Assembly: GCF_022012335.1 (NCBI RefSeq)
Contig: NZ_JAKLTO010000002.1
Coordinates: forward strand, 62,001-126,000
Direction of reading: 5' to 3'
Length of the DNA stretch: 64,000 bases
From: Flavobacterium sp. SM15
GTDB lineage: Bacteria > Bacteroidota > Bacteroidia > Flavobacteriales > Flavobacteriaceae
A program made the position numbers and the translations under genes. Of the stretch, positions 26,101 through 35,000 are shown one piece after another. Numbering within the stretch: position 1 is the first letter of the stretch; each line of letters starts with the position of its first letter. The notes under the pieces were generated by a model. It was not told the origin of the DNA. It saw only the letters and a list, made by a program, of their open reading frames with translations, and searched no databases.

Positions 26101-27990
26101 TTGAAAGCTTTAGAAATTCTCAAAAAATACTGGAACCACGATTCCTTTCGAACACCACAAAATGAAATTATTGAATCGGTTCTAAAAGGAAACGACACCT
26201 TTGCCCTATTACCGACCGGCGGAGGAAAATCGATATGCTTTCAGGTTCCCGCCATGATTAAACCGGGAATATGCCTGGTTATCTCTCCGCTTGTAGCCCT
26301 AATGAGGGATCAGGTTGCCAACTTGCAGAAACGAGACATAAAAGCCATTGCTTTAACCGGCGGAATTTCCTCAGAGGAAACCATCGATTTACTGGATAAT
26401 TGCCAGTTTGGAAATTACAAATTCCTGTACCTCTCACCGGAACGTTTGCAATCCGACTGGGTTTTAGAGCGAATTAAAAACCTACCCCTCAACCTTATAG
26501 CTATTGACGAGGCGCATTGTATCTCACAATGGGGACATGATTTTCGTCCGGCCTATCTAAAAATCGCTAAGTTAAAAGAGCATTTTCCTAAAATCCCTTT
26601 TTTAGCGTTAACCGCATCGGCAACTGAAAGAGTACAAAAAGACATTTGCCAGCAATTGAAATTGCAAAATCCTCAGCTTTTTAAAAAATCCTTTGCGCGG
26701 GAAAACATTGCCTATATGGTTCTGGAAACCGAAGACAAACTTTATCGCATTGAACAGATTTTAAGCAAAAACCCCGAGCCTTCGATAATTTATGTACGCA
26801 ACAGAAAAAGTTGCCATGATATTGCAGCGCAGCTTAACAGTTTAGGCTTCAAAGCAATTTTTTACCACGGAGGCATGACTTCCAAGGAAAAAGAAAAAAA
26901 CATGCAGCTCTGGCTTTCTGAGGAATTTCCCGTAATGATTGCCACCAATGCTTTCGGTATGGGAATCGATAAGCCGAATGTAAAAACCGTGATTCATTAT
27001 CAACTTCCGGAAAATCTGGAAAATTATTATCAGGAAGCCGGTCGTGCTGGAAGAAACAGTAAGAAAGCATTTGCCGTTATGCTTGTTGCACCTTCGGATT
27101 TACAGGCTACAAAAAAGCAGTTCTTAGATATTTTACCCGATAAGCCGTTCCTCAAGGAAGTTTACATCAAACTGAACAATTATTTCCGAATTGGCTACGG
27201 AGAAGGTATTAACGAAACATTTTCCTTAAACCTAAATCATTTTTGCCAACAGTATAAATTTCCGGTACTCAAAACTTACAATGTTTTACAATTTCTGGAT
27301 AATCAGAGTATTATTTCACTCTCTAAGGAGTTTTCAGAAAAAATCACCATCCATTTTCTGATTTCGAGTAAAGAAATTTTGCGTTACCTCAGTTTAAATC
27401 CTTCGGATGAAAATGTCGTTACAACAATTTTGAGAAATTATCCCGGGGTTTATGATTTGGAGACTCCAATCAACACAAATCTGATTGCTAAAAAATCTGG
27501 AACTTCTGAAGAAAATGTGGTTTCCATTTTAAAGCGAATGCACGAAAAAGAAATTTGCACGTTTCATTCCCAAAACAACGACAGCAGCATTACGTTCAAC
27601 GAAATTCGCGAAGACGAGCTGACCATCAACAGGATTTCCAAATACCTCGAACAACAAAACGAAATTAAAGTTAATCAGTTTGAGGCGGTTCAAAACTACA
27701 TCGCCGATAAAGAAAAATGCAAAAGCAGCTTACTGTTAGAATATTTTGATGAAACCGAAATCAAGGATTGCGGCATTTGTTCCACTTGTCTCCAAAAGAA
27801 AAAAACATTAAAAAAACCAACAGAATTAGCCCAGGATATTTTGTCTCTACTGAAAAAATCGGCACTAACCTCCAGAGAAATCGAAAATGAACTGAAAATA
27901 AGCTCAGAGGAAACTATCTTTGCACTTCGACTTTTACTGGAAAACCACAAAGTCACAATCAATTCTAAAAACCAATACAGTTGCATCTAA
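26101..27990 (+). CDS. recQ: ATP-dependent DNA helicase RecQ
   Basis: 629 residues from a TTG start. The beginning KALEILKKYWNHDSFRTPQNEII matches RecQ N-termini, and the ATG at 26088 is out of frame, so TTG is preferred. Helicase motif I is LPTGGGKSICFQ, motif II DEAH (AIDEAHCISQWGHDFRP), motif VI QEAGRAGR. The RQC zinc-binding cysteines appear in KCKSSLLLEYF-x5-KDCGICSTC. The C-terminus has a short winged-helix-like region but no clear HRDC domain. It unwinds recombination and replication intermediates. Its stop codon overlaps the start of fmt by one base. Confidence 0.93.
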   Translation: MKALEILKKYWNHDSFRTPQNEIIESVLKGNDTFALLPTGGGKSICFQVPAMIKPGICLVISPLVALMRDQVANLQKRDIKAIALTGGISSEETIDLLDNCQFGNYKFLYLSPERLQSDWVLERIKNLPLNLIAIDEAHCISQWGHDFRPAYLKIAKLKEHFPKIPFLALTASATERVQKDICQQLKLQNPQLFKKSFARENIAYMVLETEDKLYRIEQILSKNPEPSIIYVRNRKSCHDIAAQLNSLGFKAIFYHGGMTSKEKEKNMQLWLSEEFPVMIATNAFGMGIDKPNVKTVIHYQLPENLENYYQEAGRAGRNSKKAFAVMLVAPSDLQATKKQFLDILPDKPFLKEVYIKLNNYFRIGYGEGINETFSLNLNHFCQQYKFPVLKTYNVLQFLDNQSIISLSKEFSEKITIHFLISSKEILRYLSLNPSDENVVTTILRNYPGVYDLETPINTNLIAKKSGTSEENVVSILKRMHEKEICTFHSQNNDSSITFNEIREDELTINRISKYLEQQNEIKVNQFEAVQNYIADKEKCKSSLLLEYFDETEIKDCGICSTCLQKKKTLKKPTELAQDILSLLKKSALTSREIENELKISSEETIFALRLLLENHKVTINSKNQYSCI

Positions 27991-28937
27991 TGGAAAAGCT
28001 ACGCATTGTTTTCATGGGAACTCCGGAGTTCGCCGTGGGAATCCTTGATACCATATATAAGAACAAGTACGAAATCGTTGGAGTAATCACCGCTCCCGAT
28101 AAACCTGCTGGGCGAGGTCAAAAGATCCAGCACTCTGCGGTAAAAGAATATGCCTTAGAAAAAAACCTTCGCTTACTTCAGCCTACCAACTTAAAAGATG
28201 AGACCTTTTTAGAAGAATTACGAGGTCTTAACGCAAATCTTCAGGTGGTCGTTGCTTTTAGAATGCTCCCTGAAGCAGTCTGGCGCATGCCAAAATTAGG
28301 AACGTTTAATTTACATGCTTCGTTACTTCCGGAATACCGCGGTGCCGCTCCAATAAACTGGGCAATTATTAACGGTGAAACCAAAACCGGAGTAACTACT
28401 TTTTTTATTGATGACAAAATCGATACCGGAGCCATGATCTTAAGCGATGAACTAGCTATTGGAGAAAACGAATCTGCCGGTGAACTTCACGACCGTTTAA
28501 TGGTTCTGGGCAGCCAAACTGTTGTGAAAACTTTAGCTATCATTGAGAAAGGTAATGTAACCACCAAAGTTCAGTCTACTAATGAAGACATCAAAACTGC
28601 TTACAAACTAAACAGAGAGAACTGCAAAATCGATTTTAACAAAAGCGGAACAGCTATACATAATTTAATCCGTGGCTTAAGCCCTTATCCGGCAGCCTGG
28701 TGCTATTTTAAAGACAACGATCAGGAATGGGCCGTTAAAATTTACGAAACGATTTTTGAACCAACAGCACATTCCCATGATGCAGGAACCTTAATTTCTT
28801 CTAAAAAGGAATTAAAGATTGCAGCAAAAGGAGGATTTTTAAAAATCGTGAGTTTACAGTTTCCTGGCAAGAAAAGAATGTTCACTCATGAGCTTTTAAA
28901 CGGAATAACTTTTAGCGAAAAAGCCAAAGCGCTGTAA
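27990..28937 (+). CDS. fmt: Methionyl-tRNA formyltransferase
   Basis: 315 residues from the ATG at 27990. The open frame extends three codons further to a TTG, but the ATG overlaps the recQ stop as TAATG, a common coupling arrangement, and matches homologs starting MEKLRIVFMGTPEF. The N-terminal formyltransferase domain has the SLLPEYRGAAPINWAI motif with the catalytic Asn/His/Asp region (LHASLLP, DKIDTGAMI); the C-terminal OB-like domain binds initiator tRNA. It formylates Met-tRNAfMet in the cytoplasm. Confidence 0.95.
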   Translation: MEKLRIVFMGTPEFAVGILDTIYKNKYEIVGVITAPDKPAGRGQKIQHSAVKEYALEKNLRLLQPTNLKDETFLEELRGLNANLQVVVAFRMLPEAVWRMPKLGTFNLHASLLPEYRGAAPINWAIINGETKTGVTTFFIDDKIDTGAMILSDELAIGENESAGELHDRLMVLGSQTVVKTLAIIEKGNVTTKVQSTNEDIKTAYKLNRENCKIDFNKSGTAIHNLIRGLSPYPAAWCYFKDNDQEWAVKIYETIFEPTAHSHDAGTLISSKKELKIAAKGGFLKIVSLQFPGKKRMFTHELLNGITFSEKAKAL

Positions 28938-29050
28938 GCCCCGGAAACACTAATATTAGCGAAATTTTGAAAAAAGCAAGTTAGCTTATTAACAATTAAG
29001 ACAAGTTATCAACATTTTGAAAGGAAATTTTGCAAAAAACTGAAAAACAC

Positions 29051-29080
29051 TTGCGTAATCCGGAAATTCATATAAATTTG
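29051..29080 (+). promoter_or_regulatory. Promoter of the HU gene
   Basis: TTG at 29051-29053, then 19 bases, then TAAATTTG at 29073-29080, both matching the Bacteroidota -33/-7 pattern. The ATG is at 29123, so the leader is about 35 bases, rich in TTAATTAATTAATC. Confidence 0.65.
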
Positions 29081-29122
29081 TAGGACATTAATTAATTAAT
29101 CAATCTATTAATAACTATTATT

Positions 29123-29401
29123 ATGAACAAATCAGAATTAATCGATGCAATCGCTGCAGACGCAGGTATTACTAAAGCAGCTGCTAAATTAGCTTTAGAG
29201 TCATTCTTGAAAAACGTAGAAGGGACTTTGAAAAAAGGTGGAAGAGTATCTTTAGTAGGTTTCGGATCTTGGTCAGTATCTAAAAGAGCTGCTAGAGAAG
29301 GTAGAAACCCTCAAACAGGAAAAACTATCAAAATTGCTGCTAAAAACGTAGTGAAATTCAAAGCTGGAGCTGAGTTAGAAGGTTCTGTAAACAAAAAATA
29401 A
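29123..29401 (+). CDS. hup: HU-family DNA-binding protein
   Basis: 92 residues with the classic HU layout: MNKSELIDAIAADAGITKAAAKLALESF at the N-terminus, GFGSWSVSKRAAREGRNPQTGKTIKIAAK forming the DNA-binding beta arm (RNPQTG), and VVKFKAGAELEGSVN at the end. It is a small nucleoid-packing protein in the cytoplasm. Codon use is strongly biased to AT-ending and abundant codons, as expected for a highly expressed gene, and it has both a good promoter and a strong terminator of its own. Confidence 0.95.
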   Translation: MNKSELIDAIAADAGITKAAAKLALESFLKNVEGTLKKGGRVSLVGFGSWSVSKRAAREGRNPQTGKTIKIAAKNVVKFKAGAELEGSVNKK

Positions 29402-29420
29402 TTTGTAGCTTTACAATACT

Positions 29421-29448
29421 AGCCCCGATCATATCGGGGCTTTTTTTT
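29421..29448 (+). terminator. Intrinsic terminator after hup
   Basis: Stem GCCCCGAT/ATCGGGGC with a 3-base loop and eight T residues. Confidence 0.9.
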
Positions 29449-29550
29449 ACTTTTCAACGATTTTATTTTGGGTTGATTTGTTTTTTTTGTTAAATTTAAT
29501 TCTAATCTGACGAAGTAGTGTTAAATAATTAATTAAATACCTACAAAAAG

Positions 29551-30111
29551 ATGATACTAGTTAAACCAAAAAAAGGAAATTTGCTCGTTGCAGAACCTTC
29601 AATTATTGGGGATCTTTCTTTCAACAGATCTGTAGTGCTTTTAGCTGACCACAATAACGATGGTTCGGTAGGATTTATTTTAAACAAACCGCTTCGTTAC
29701 ACTATTCACGACCTGATTCCTGAGATCAATGCTAATTTCAAAATTTATAACGGTGGTCCGGTTGAACAAGACAATCTGTATTTTATCCACAATATCCCGG
29801 AACTAATTCCTGACAGCATTGAAATTTCAAGTGGTATTTATTGGGGTGGTGATTTTGAATACACCAAAAACCTCATCAATCAAGGAAAAGTCAAAAAGAA
29901 CAACATTCGTTTCTTTCTTGGCTACACCGGTTGGGATTCTCATCAGCTAGAGCATGAGTTAGAAGAAAACTCATGGATTGTTTCCAAAAACAGCTACGAA
30001 AACAAAATCATCGGAAAATCGGCAGCTCATTTCTGGAAAGAAAAAATCATGGAACAAGGTGGCGAATACCTAATCTGGTCTAACGCGCCGGAAAATCCAA
30101 TTTTAAATTAA
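29551..30111 (+). CDS. YqgE/AlgH family protein
   Basis: 186 residues. The start KKGNLLVAEPSIIGDLSFNRSVVLLADHNNDGSVGFILNKPL is the diagnostic signature of the UPF0301 (YqgE/AlgH) family. NGGPVEQDNLYFIH and FLGYTGWDSHQLEHELEENSW follow in conserved order. The biochemical role is unresolved; AlgH affects alginate regulation in Pseudomonas. It ends one base before the convergent stop of the aminotransferase gene and no terminator hairpin is visible between them. Confidence 0.92.
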   Translation: MILVKPKKGNLLVAEPSIIGDLSFNRSVVLLADHNNDGSVGFILNKPLRYTIHDLIPEINANFKIYNGGPVEQDNLYFIHNIPELIPDSIEISSGIYWGGDFEYTKNLINQGKVKKNNIRFFLGYTGWDSHQLEHELEENSWIVSKNSYENKIIGKSAAHFWKEKIMEQGGEYLIWSNAPENPILN

Positions 30112-30951
30112 TTAACCCAAACGAATTTGAGCGTTTAACTTCTTCAGTACTTCTGAAGCAAATTCATTTTTGTATCCTTTTTTCCTGTATTTGGTCACGG
30201 GCTGAATACCTTTAATGGTGTTGGTAATAAACAATTCGTCTGCCTTTTGTAAATCGAACGGAGAAATGGACGCCTCCACTACTTCTAAACCTTCAATTTT
30301 TCGGGTAATCGCTAAGATTTGCTTACGCATTATTCCGTTTAAACAACCCTCTGAAAGTGGCGGCGTGATCAATTTACCATTCATCAGCATAAATAAATTG
30401 CCCTGTAAAGCCTCAACAACATTCTTGCTATCATTCATTACCAAACAATTCTGATAACCGTTCTCGTGCGCAAAAACGCTACCGGTAATCTGAACCAATC
30501 GGTTATTGCTTTTTAAAGTAGACAGCAATTGTGCAGTGATATAAAAATCTTTGAAAAGCTCTACTTCATATTCTTCAGTTTCAAAAGAATAAAGTTGGTT
30601 TTCCAGAAGCTCAGCAGTAATTATGTAGTCGATATCATTTGTTTTCGGAAGATAAAACCCTCCAGATTTACGAAATACCGTAAAACGAACTCGGCTCGAA
30701 TTTGAAAGTTTTTTAGCCTGAACCAAACTCAAAATCTGCGTTTCAAAATACTCCATGGTAAATTGCATTGGAATTTCCATTCGAACAATTCGCATTGAGG
30801 CCATCAGTCTAAAATAATGATCTTCAAGAAAAAGAACTTTATTATCCAAAACTTTAATCGTTTCAAAAACAGAGTCCCCATATAAAAAACCTCTGTTTTC
30901 CTGAAGTTCGATTCCCGAATTCTCTACTAAAGTACCGCTAAAATTAATCAT
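30112..30951 (-). CDS. Aminotransferase class IV (PLP enzyme)
   Basis: 279 residues. The fold-type IV signature is visible: ENRGFLYGDSVFETIKVLDNKVLFLEDHYFRL at the start, LKSNNRL with the PLP-binding Lys in the middle (about 150), and SEGCLNGIMRKQIL with ELFITNTIKGIQPV near the end. The family includes branched-chain and D-amino-acid aminotransferases and 4-amino-4-deoxychorismate lyase (PabC). Its short length and lone position favour a PabC or D-aminotransferase-like enzyme over a main IlvE, but the sequence does not settle it. Confidence 0.85.
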   Translation of the reverse strand: MINFSGTLVENSGIELQENRGFLYGDSVFETIKVLDNKVLFLEDHYFRLMASMRIVRMEIPMQFTMEYFETQILSLVQAKKLSNSSRVRFTVFRKSGGFYLPKTNDIDYIITAELLENQLYSFETEEYEVELFKDFYITAQLLSTLKSNNRLVQITGSVFAHENGYQNCLVMNDSKNVVEALQGNLFMLMNGKLITPPLSEGCLNGIMRKQILAITRKIEGLEVVEASISPFDLQKADELFITNTIKGIQPVTKYRKKGYKNEFASEVLKKLNAQIRLG

Positions 30952-30981
30952 AAAAAAAGCCCTGATTTTAATTCAGGGCAA
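30952..30981 (-). terminator. Intrinsic terminator after the START-like gene
   Basis: Reverse-strand stem GCCCTGA/TCAGGGC with a 7-base loop, followed by seven T bases, between the START-like gene and the aminotransferase. Confidence 0.75.
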
Positions 30982-31004
30982 ATATAACCTTTATAAATTG
31001 AAAA

Positions 31005-31397
31005 TTAAACGGATCCTATTACATGTTTTAAATCGGAAACCTGATTCTCCCAAAGCTGTTTTGCTTCGCTGATTTCAGTTTCCATAGCAAAATCAACCAC
31101 CATTAAAGACACATCTTTAGTAATTTCATCTTCCAGTATTCGAAGTTCGAAATAATATTCTCCGTCTTTATTTTCTTCATCTACCCACCTAAATTTCACC
31201 TTTTCTCCGGTCTTTTTAGAAGCCAATCGAGCCTTCTCTTCCGAATCATCCCAAATAAATGTAAAAAATTCTCCACGAGAATTCACATTATCCGCAAACC
31301 ATTCTGAAAGTCCAGACGGAGTTGAAATATATTGATATAATAATTGGGGCGATGACATGATGGGGAACTCTAATTCGTATCTAACTTTACCTTCCAT
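31005..31397 (-). CDS. START-like domain protein (SRPBCC superfamily)
   Basis: 130 residues. KVRYELEFPIMSSPQLLYQYISTPSGLSEWFADNV at the start and WEN-x-VSDLKHVIG near the end fit the AHSA1/START-like Bacteroidota family. The predicted helix-grip fold binds hydrophobic ligands. Target unknown. Divergent from the tRNA gene, with a 150-base gap that carries the tRNA promoter. Confidence 0.82.
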   Translation of the reverse strand: MEGKVRYELEFPIMSSPQLLYQYISTPSGLSEWFADNVNSRGEFFTFIWDDSEEKARLASKKTGEKVKFRWVDEENKDGEYYFELRILEDEITKDVSLMVVDFAMETEISEAKQLWENQVSDLKHVIGSV

Positions 31398-31482
31398 AAA
31401 TGCTACTAAAATTTTTGGTAATATAAGAATTAAACATACAAAAAAAAGAAAAACGAAAAAAAATATTTTTTTACAAAATATG

Positions 31483-31513
31483 TTTGGAAGCTATAAATTA
31501 AGTTTTATATTTG
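31483..31513 (+). promoter_or_regulatory. tRNA promoter (near-consensus)
   Basis: TTTG at 31483-31486, a 19-base spacer, then TATATTTG at 31506-31513. This is the closest match in the window to the full Bacteroidota consensus TTTG-N19-TAnnTTTG, and lies 36 bases before the mature tRNA 5' end. Confidence 0.8.
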
Positions 31514-31548
31514 CACCCGCATTCAGCAAGGATGCACAACCGATAAAT

Positions 31549-31622
31549 GGCGAGGTAGCTCAGTCGGTTAGAGCGCAGGATTCATAACCCTGAGGTCACG
31601 GGTTCAACTCCCGTCTTCGCTA
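31549..31622 (+). tRNA. tRNA with CAU anticodon, probably tRNA-Met
   Basis: 74 bases fold as a full cloverleaf: acceptor stem GGCGAGG/CTTCGCT (with two G-U pairs), D arm GCTC-AGTCGGTTA-GAGC, anticodon stem CAGGA/CCCTG with loop TTCATAA (anticodon CAU), T arm CGGGTTCAACTCCCG. No CCA is encoded. A CAU anticodon can be elongator Met, initiator Met or lysidine-modified Ile2. The first pair G1-U72 rather than an unpaired C1 argues against a classical initiator, so elongator Met is favoured, with Ile2 possible. Confidence 0.93.
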
Positions 31623-31631
31623 CAAAAAAGC

Positions 31632-31667
31632 AAAACCCTAACTAATCAAACAGTTAGGGTTTTTTAT
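31632..31667 (+). terminator. Intrinsic terminator after the tRNA
   Basis: Stem AAACCCTAACT/AGTTAGGGTTT with an 8-base loop and T run. Confidence 0.88.
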
Positions 31668-32083
31668 TGTTTATTTTTCTTGAACCAAACTCACTAAAAA
31701 TTCAAAAAGAGCGAATACATGGAATGAGGAAACCTACCGAAGAGTTTACTTATACAAATTCAGGATAAAATTGAATATAAAATAAAAGCTGAAATCTTAT
31801 TAAAATTTCGAACTCATAGAAGCTTTTACTCAAATCATCTCTCATAATTTCAATTCATCGAAACTTTAACTCAATTCATCGAATAGTACAGTATTTCATA
31901 CAAAATGAGCCGCTAATTATTTATCTTTAGTAAAGTTTCCAAAAAACAAAACCTTTATTTAGGGGAAAAGTGTGTCCTGTTAAATCTGTTTTAAAAACAG
32001 ACGTAATTGTGCCTATTCTCTAAAGTTAAGGAACTCATAAGAACTCATTTAAGAAACGAATTGTTTTACATAAATCGAGTACT
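31668..32083. other. Intergenic region before the T9SS adhesin; degenerate repeats
   Basis: About 415 bases without a supported gene. At 31823-31873 there are three imperfect copies of a unit like ACTCAATTCATCGA. GAACTCAT is repeated twice near 32031-32048. TATCTTTA at 31922-31929 is one base from the -7 consensus. A small hairpin TCTGTTTT/AAAACAGA lies at about 31986-32002. The long leader suggests regulation of the adhesin mRNA, but nothing here is a recognised riboswitch. Confidence 0.5.
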
Positions 32084-35000
32084 ATGAAAAAAAATTACTT
32101 CTTACACATTTTGTGTTTTTTACTGATTCCAGGCCTATATGCTCAGGAAGATTGTAATTTACAACGAACGGTTTCCGATCCTGTGATTTGTAATGGAGGA
32201 ACTGCTGAAATTATTTTAACTGGAAGCGTTTCCGGATCCGTTTACAAATTGCGAATTGGCACTGCAGATGTTGCAGGTCAGTCCGTAACAGGAACAGGAG
32301 GAGATTTAAGTTTTTTTGTTTCTCCAGCTGCAACTACATCCTATAATGTTTATGTTGAAGAATGCGGATCCTCATATACAGATCTAGCATTAGTTACCGT
32401 AAACCAAATTCCTGATGTCGCAGCAAGTTCAAATTTTCAAACATCTTGCTCTGGTAATACAATTACACCAATAACTTTTTCAGGAAGTTTAGCCGGAACA
32501 ACTTACAATTGGACAAGAGACAACACCGTTGACGTAACAGGAACCATTGGCTCCAGTGGAAGCGGAACAATTTCCGGAACATTGATCAACAATACAACAA
32601 ATACAGCTACTGTTGTTTTCACAATTACTCCAACTAAAAACGGATGTGACGGTACACCAATTACGGTAAACATTATCGTAGAACCAAATGCAACAGGTAG
32701 CACATCACTATCCTCACAAACCATTTGTGCTAATGATAACATAACACCCATTACTTTTACCCCAACAATTCCGGGAACTGTATTCAATTGGGCTATCACA
32801 ACTCTTCCTGCCGGTGTTGGAGGAACTATTGTAACAACAGGTAGTGGCTCAGGAACTATATCCGGAACTTTGACAAACAGCAATTCAAGTGCACGAACAA
32901 TAATAATAACGGTTACTCCTGAAATAAACGGCTGTCCGGGAACATCTTTCACTGTTTCTGTTATAATAAACCCACGTCCGAATGCTACAGCCTCTGCTCC
33001 AAATCAAACTAAATGTTCAGGAGTTGGATTATCTACTTTTGGTATTTCTCCTGCAACATATACATGGACCAGAGACAATCAAATTAATGTTAGCGGATTT
33101 ACAAACGGATCAAATTCTACAAATCCCTTAACCGGACTAGGTTTAACAAATAACACCTCCTCTCCACAAACAGTTACTTTTACTGTAACCCCATTCATCG
33201 CAGCTACGGGATGTACTGGTAACCCTATCAATGTAACGGCTGTTATCAATCCTACTCCAGATGTTACTGCAAATCTTATGACTCAATCTGTTTGTGAAGG
33301 AAATAATATTTCAGACATTATACTTTCAAGCAGCGTATCAGGAACCACCTATTCATGGACAAGAACCGAGACCATCGATATTACAGGAATTCCAGATACC
33401 GGAAACGGCAATATCACCGGTGCACCAATTAACAACACCAATTCCCCACAAACCACAAGAATTCGCATTACACCTTCTGCCAACGGCTGTACCGGGCCCT
33501 ATATAGATGTTTTTATCACTGTTAACCCGACTCCTACAACCACAACAACTGTTGCCAGCCAAACCAAATGTACAGGTGTAGCCATCACTCCAATTCCTTT
33601 TACCCAAACCGTCGTGGGAACATCATTTAACTGGGTAAGAGACAATACAACATTGGTTACTGGTATGCCAAATAACGGAAGTCTTCCAAACACTACAAGC
33701 ACCATAAACGGCACATTAATAAACAATACCGCTACGGCACAAACCGTTATTTTCACTATAACTCCAATAGCTAATGGTTGTCCCGGTACGCCAATAACCT
33801 CAACTGTAATAGTAGAACCTGTATCTTTAGGCGGTACAGTTTCAACAGTTACTGCTCAAGCCTGTCATAATGCGACAGGAACTTTAACCTTAAGCGGATA
33901 CAGAGGAAATATCGTTAAATGGCAGCGTTCCATTGATGGTGGAACAACTTGGCCGGCAGCACTTGAAATAGCCAATATTACCTCTTCTTGTAATTATAAC
34001 GAAACACAAACCACATTATTTAGAGCAGTAGTACAAAACTCAACCTGCTCGATTGCTTATTCTACAGTTTCCAGAATAATTGTGATTCCTGACATTGCCC
34101 CTAACCCGGTAACCGCATCGCCTTCAACCATTTGCAATGGAGATACTGCTGTCTTAACAGCCTATTCAAGTTATGCAACAAGTTCATCCTTAGCAACCGG
34201 CGGAGCATTTAATACTGCAAACCCAACCGGTTGGCAAGTAGACAGCTGTGGTAACTGTTTGAGTGCTGGAGCAAGTAATACCGATCCGGGCCCATGGCAG
34301 CTCTCAGCAACCAATGGCGGAACCTATTCCGGAATAACCTATCAATCAACTGGGAAATTTGCGATTGTACATGGAGCTTTTAATTCTTATTTGTACACTC
34401 CTACCTTCAACACATTCGGGCTTACTTCAGCTACTTTAACCTTTACACATTCTTTTCATCTTTTAGCTGGAGCAACTGCATCGATTCAAATTTCAGTAAA
34501 CGGTGGAGCTTACACTACCTTGCAACAATATACCGGACCTTTGGATTATGGAAATCCAATTGGTTTTTCCCCAGGAAGTGTTGATTTGAGCAACTATATT
34601 GGCTACCAAAATTTAAGAATTCGATTTTATTTTCAAGGAAACAATGGAAGTTCATGGGCAGTTGACAATATTGGAATCCCTGAAACTCCTACCGCAGGAA
34701 TAACAACTGAATGGGTTGATGCCAATGGAAACAGCTTCCCGCCAGACACTAGTGTAAATGGAGTAACCACATTGAATGTTTCTCCAACTACAACTACAAT
34801 TTACAGAGTAAGATCCTACATTAACGGTTGCTTAAGCAATCAAACCACTTCGGTAACGGTAACGGTAAACCAAAGACCTACGGGAGTAATCGGATCGAAC
34901 CAAACGGTCTGCAATGGTGGAACTGCCACATTTAGCATCGCATTAACCGGTTCTGCCCCATGGCGAATTACTTATTCTAACGGAACTACCTCAACAACTG

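Noticed and set aside
32503..32952. A reverse reading frame of 149 codons inside the T9SS adhesin
   Set aside because: It is the antisense shadow of repeated Thr/Asn-rich modules, whose codons give Val-rich antisense; no start context or family match.
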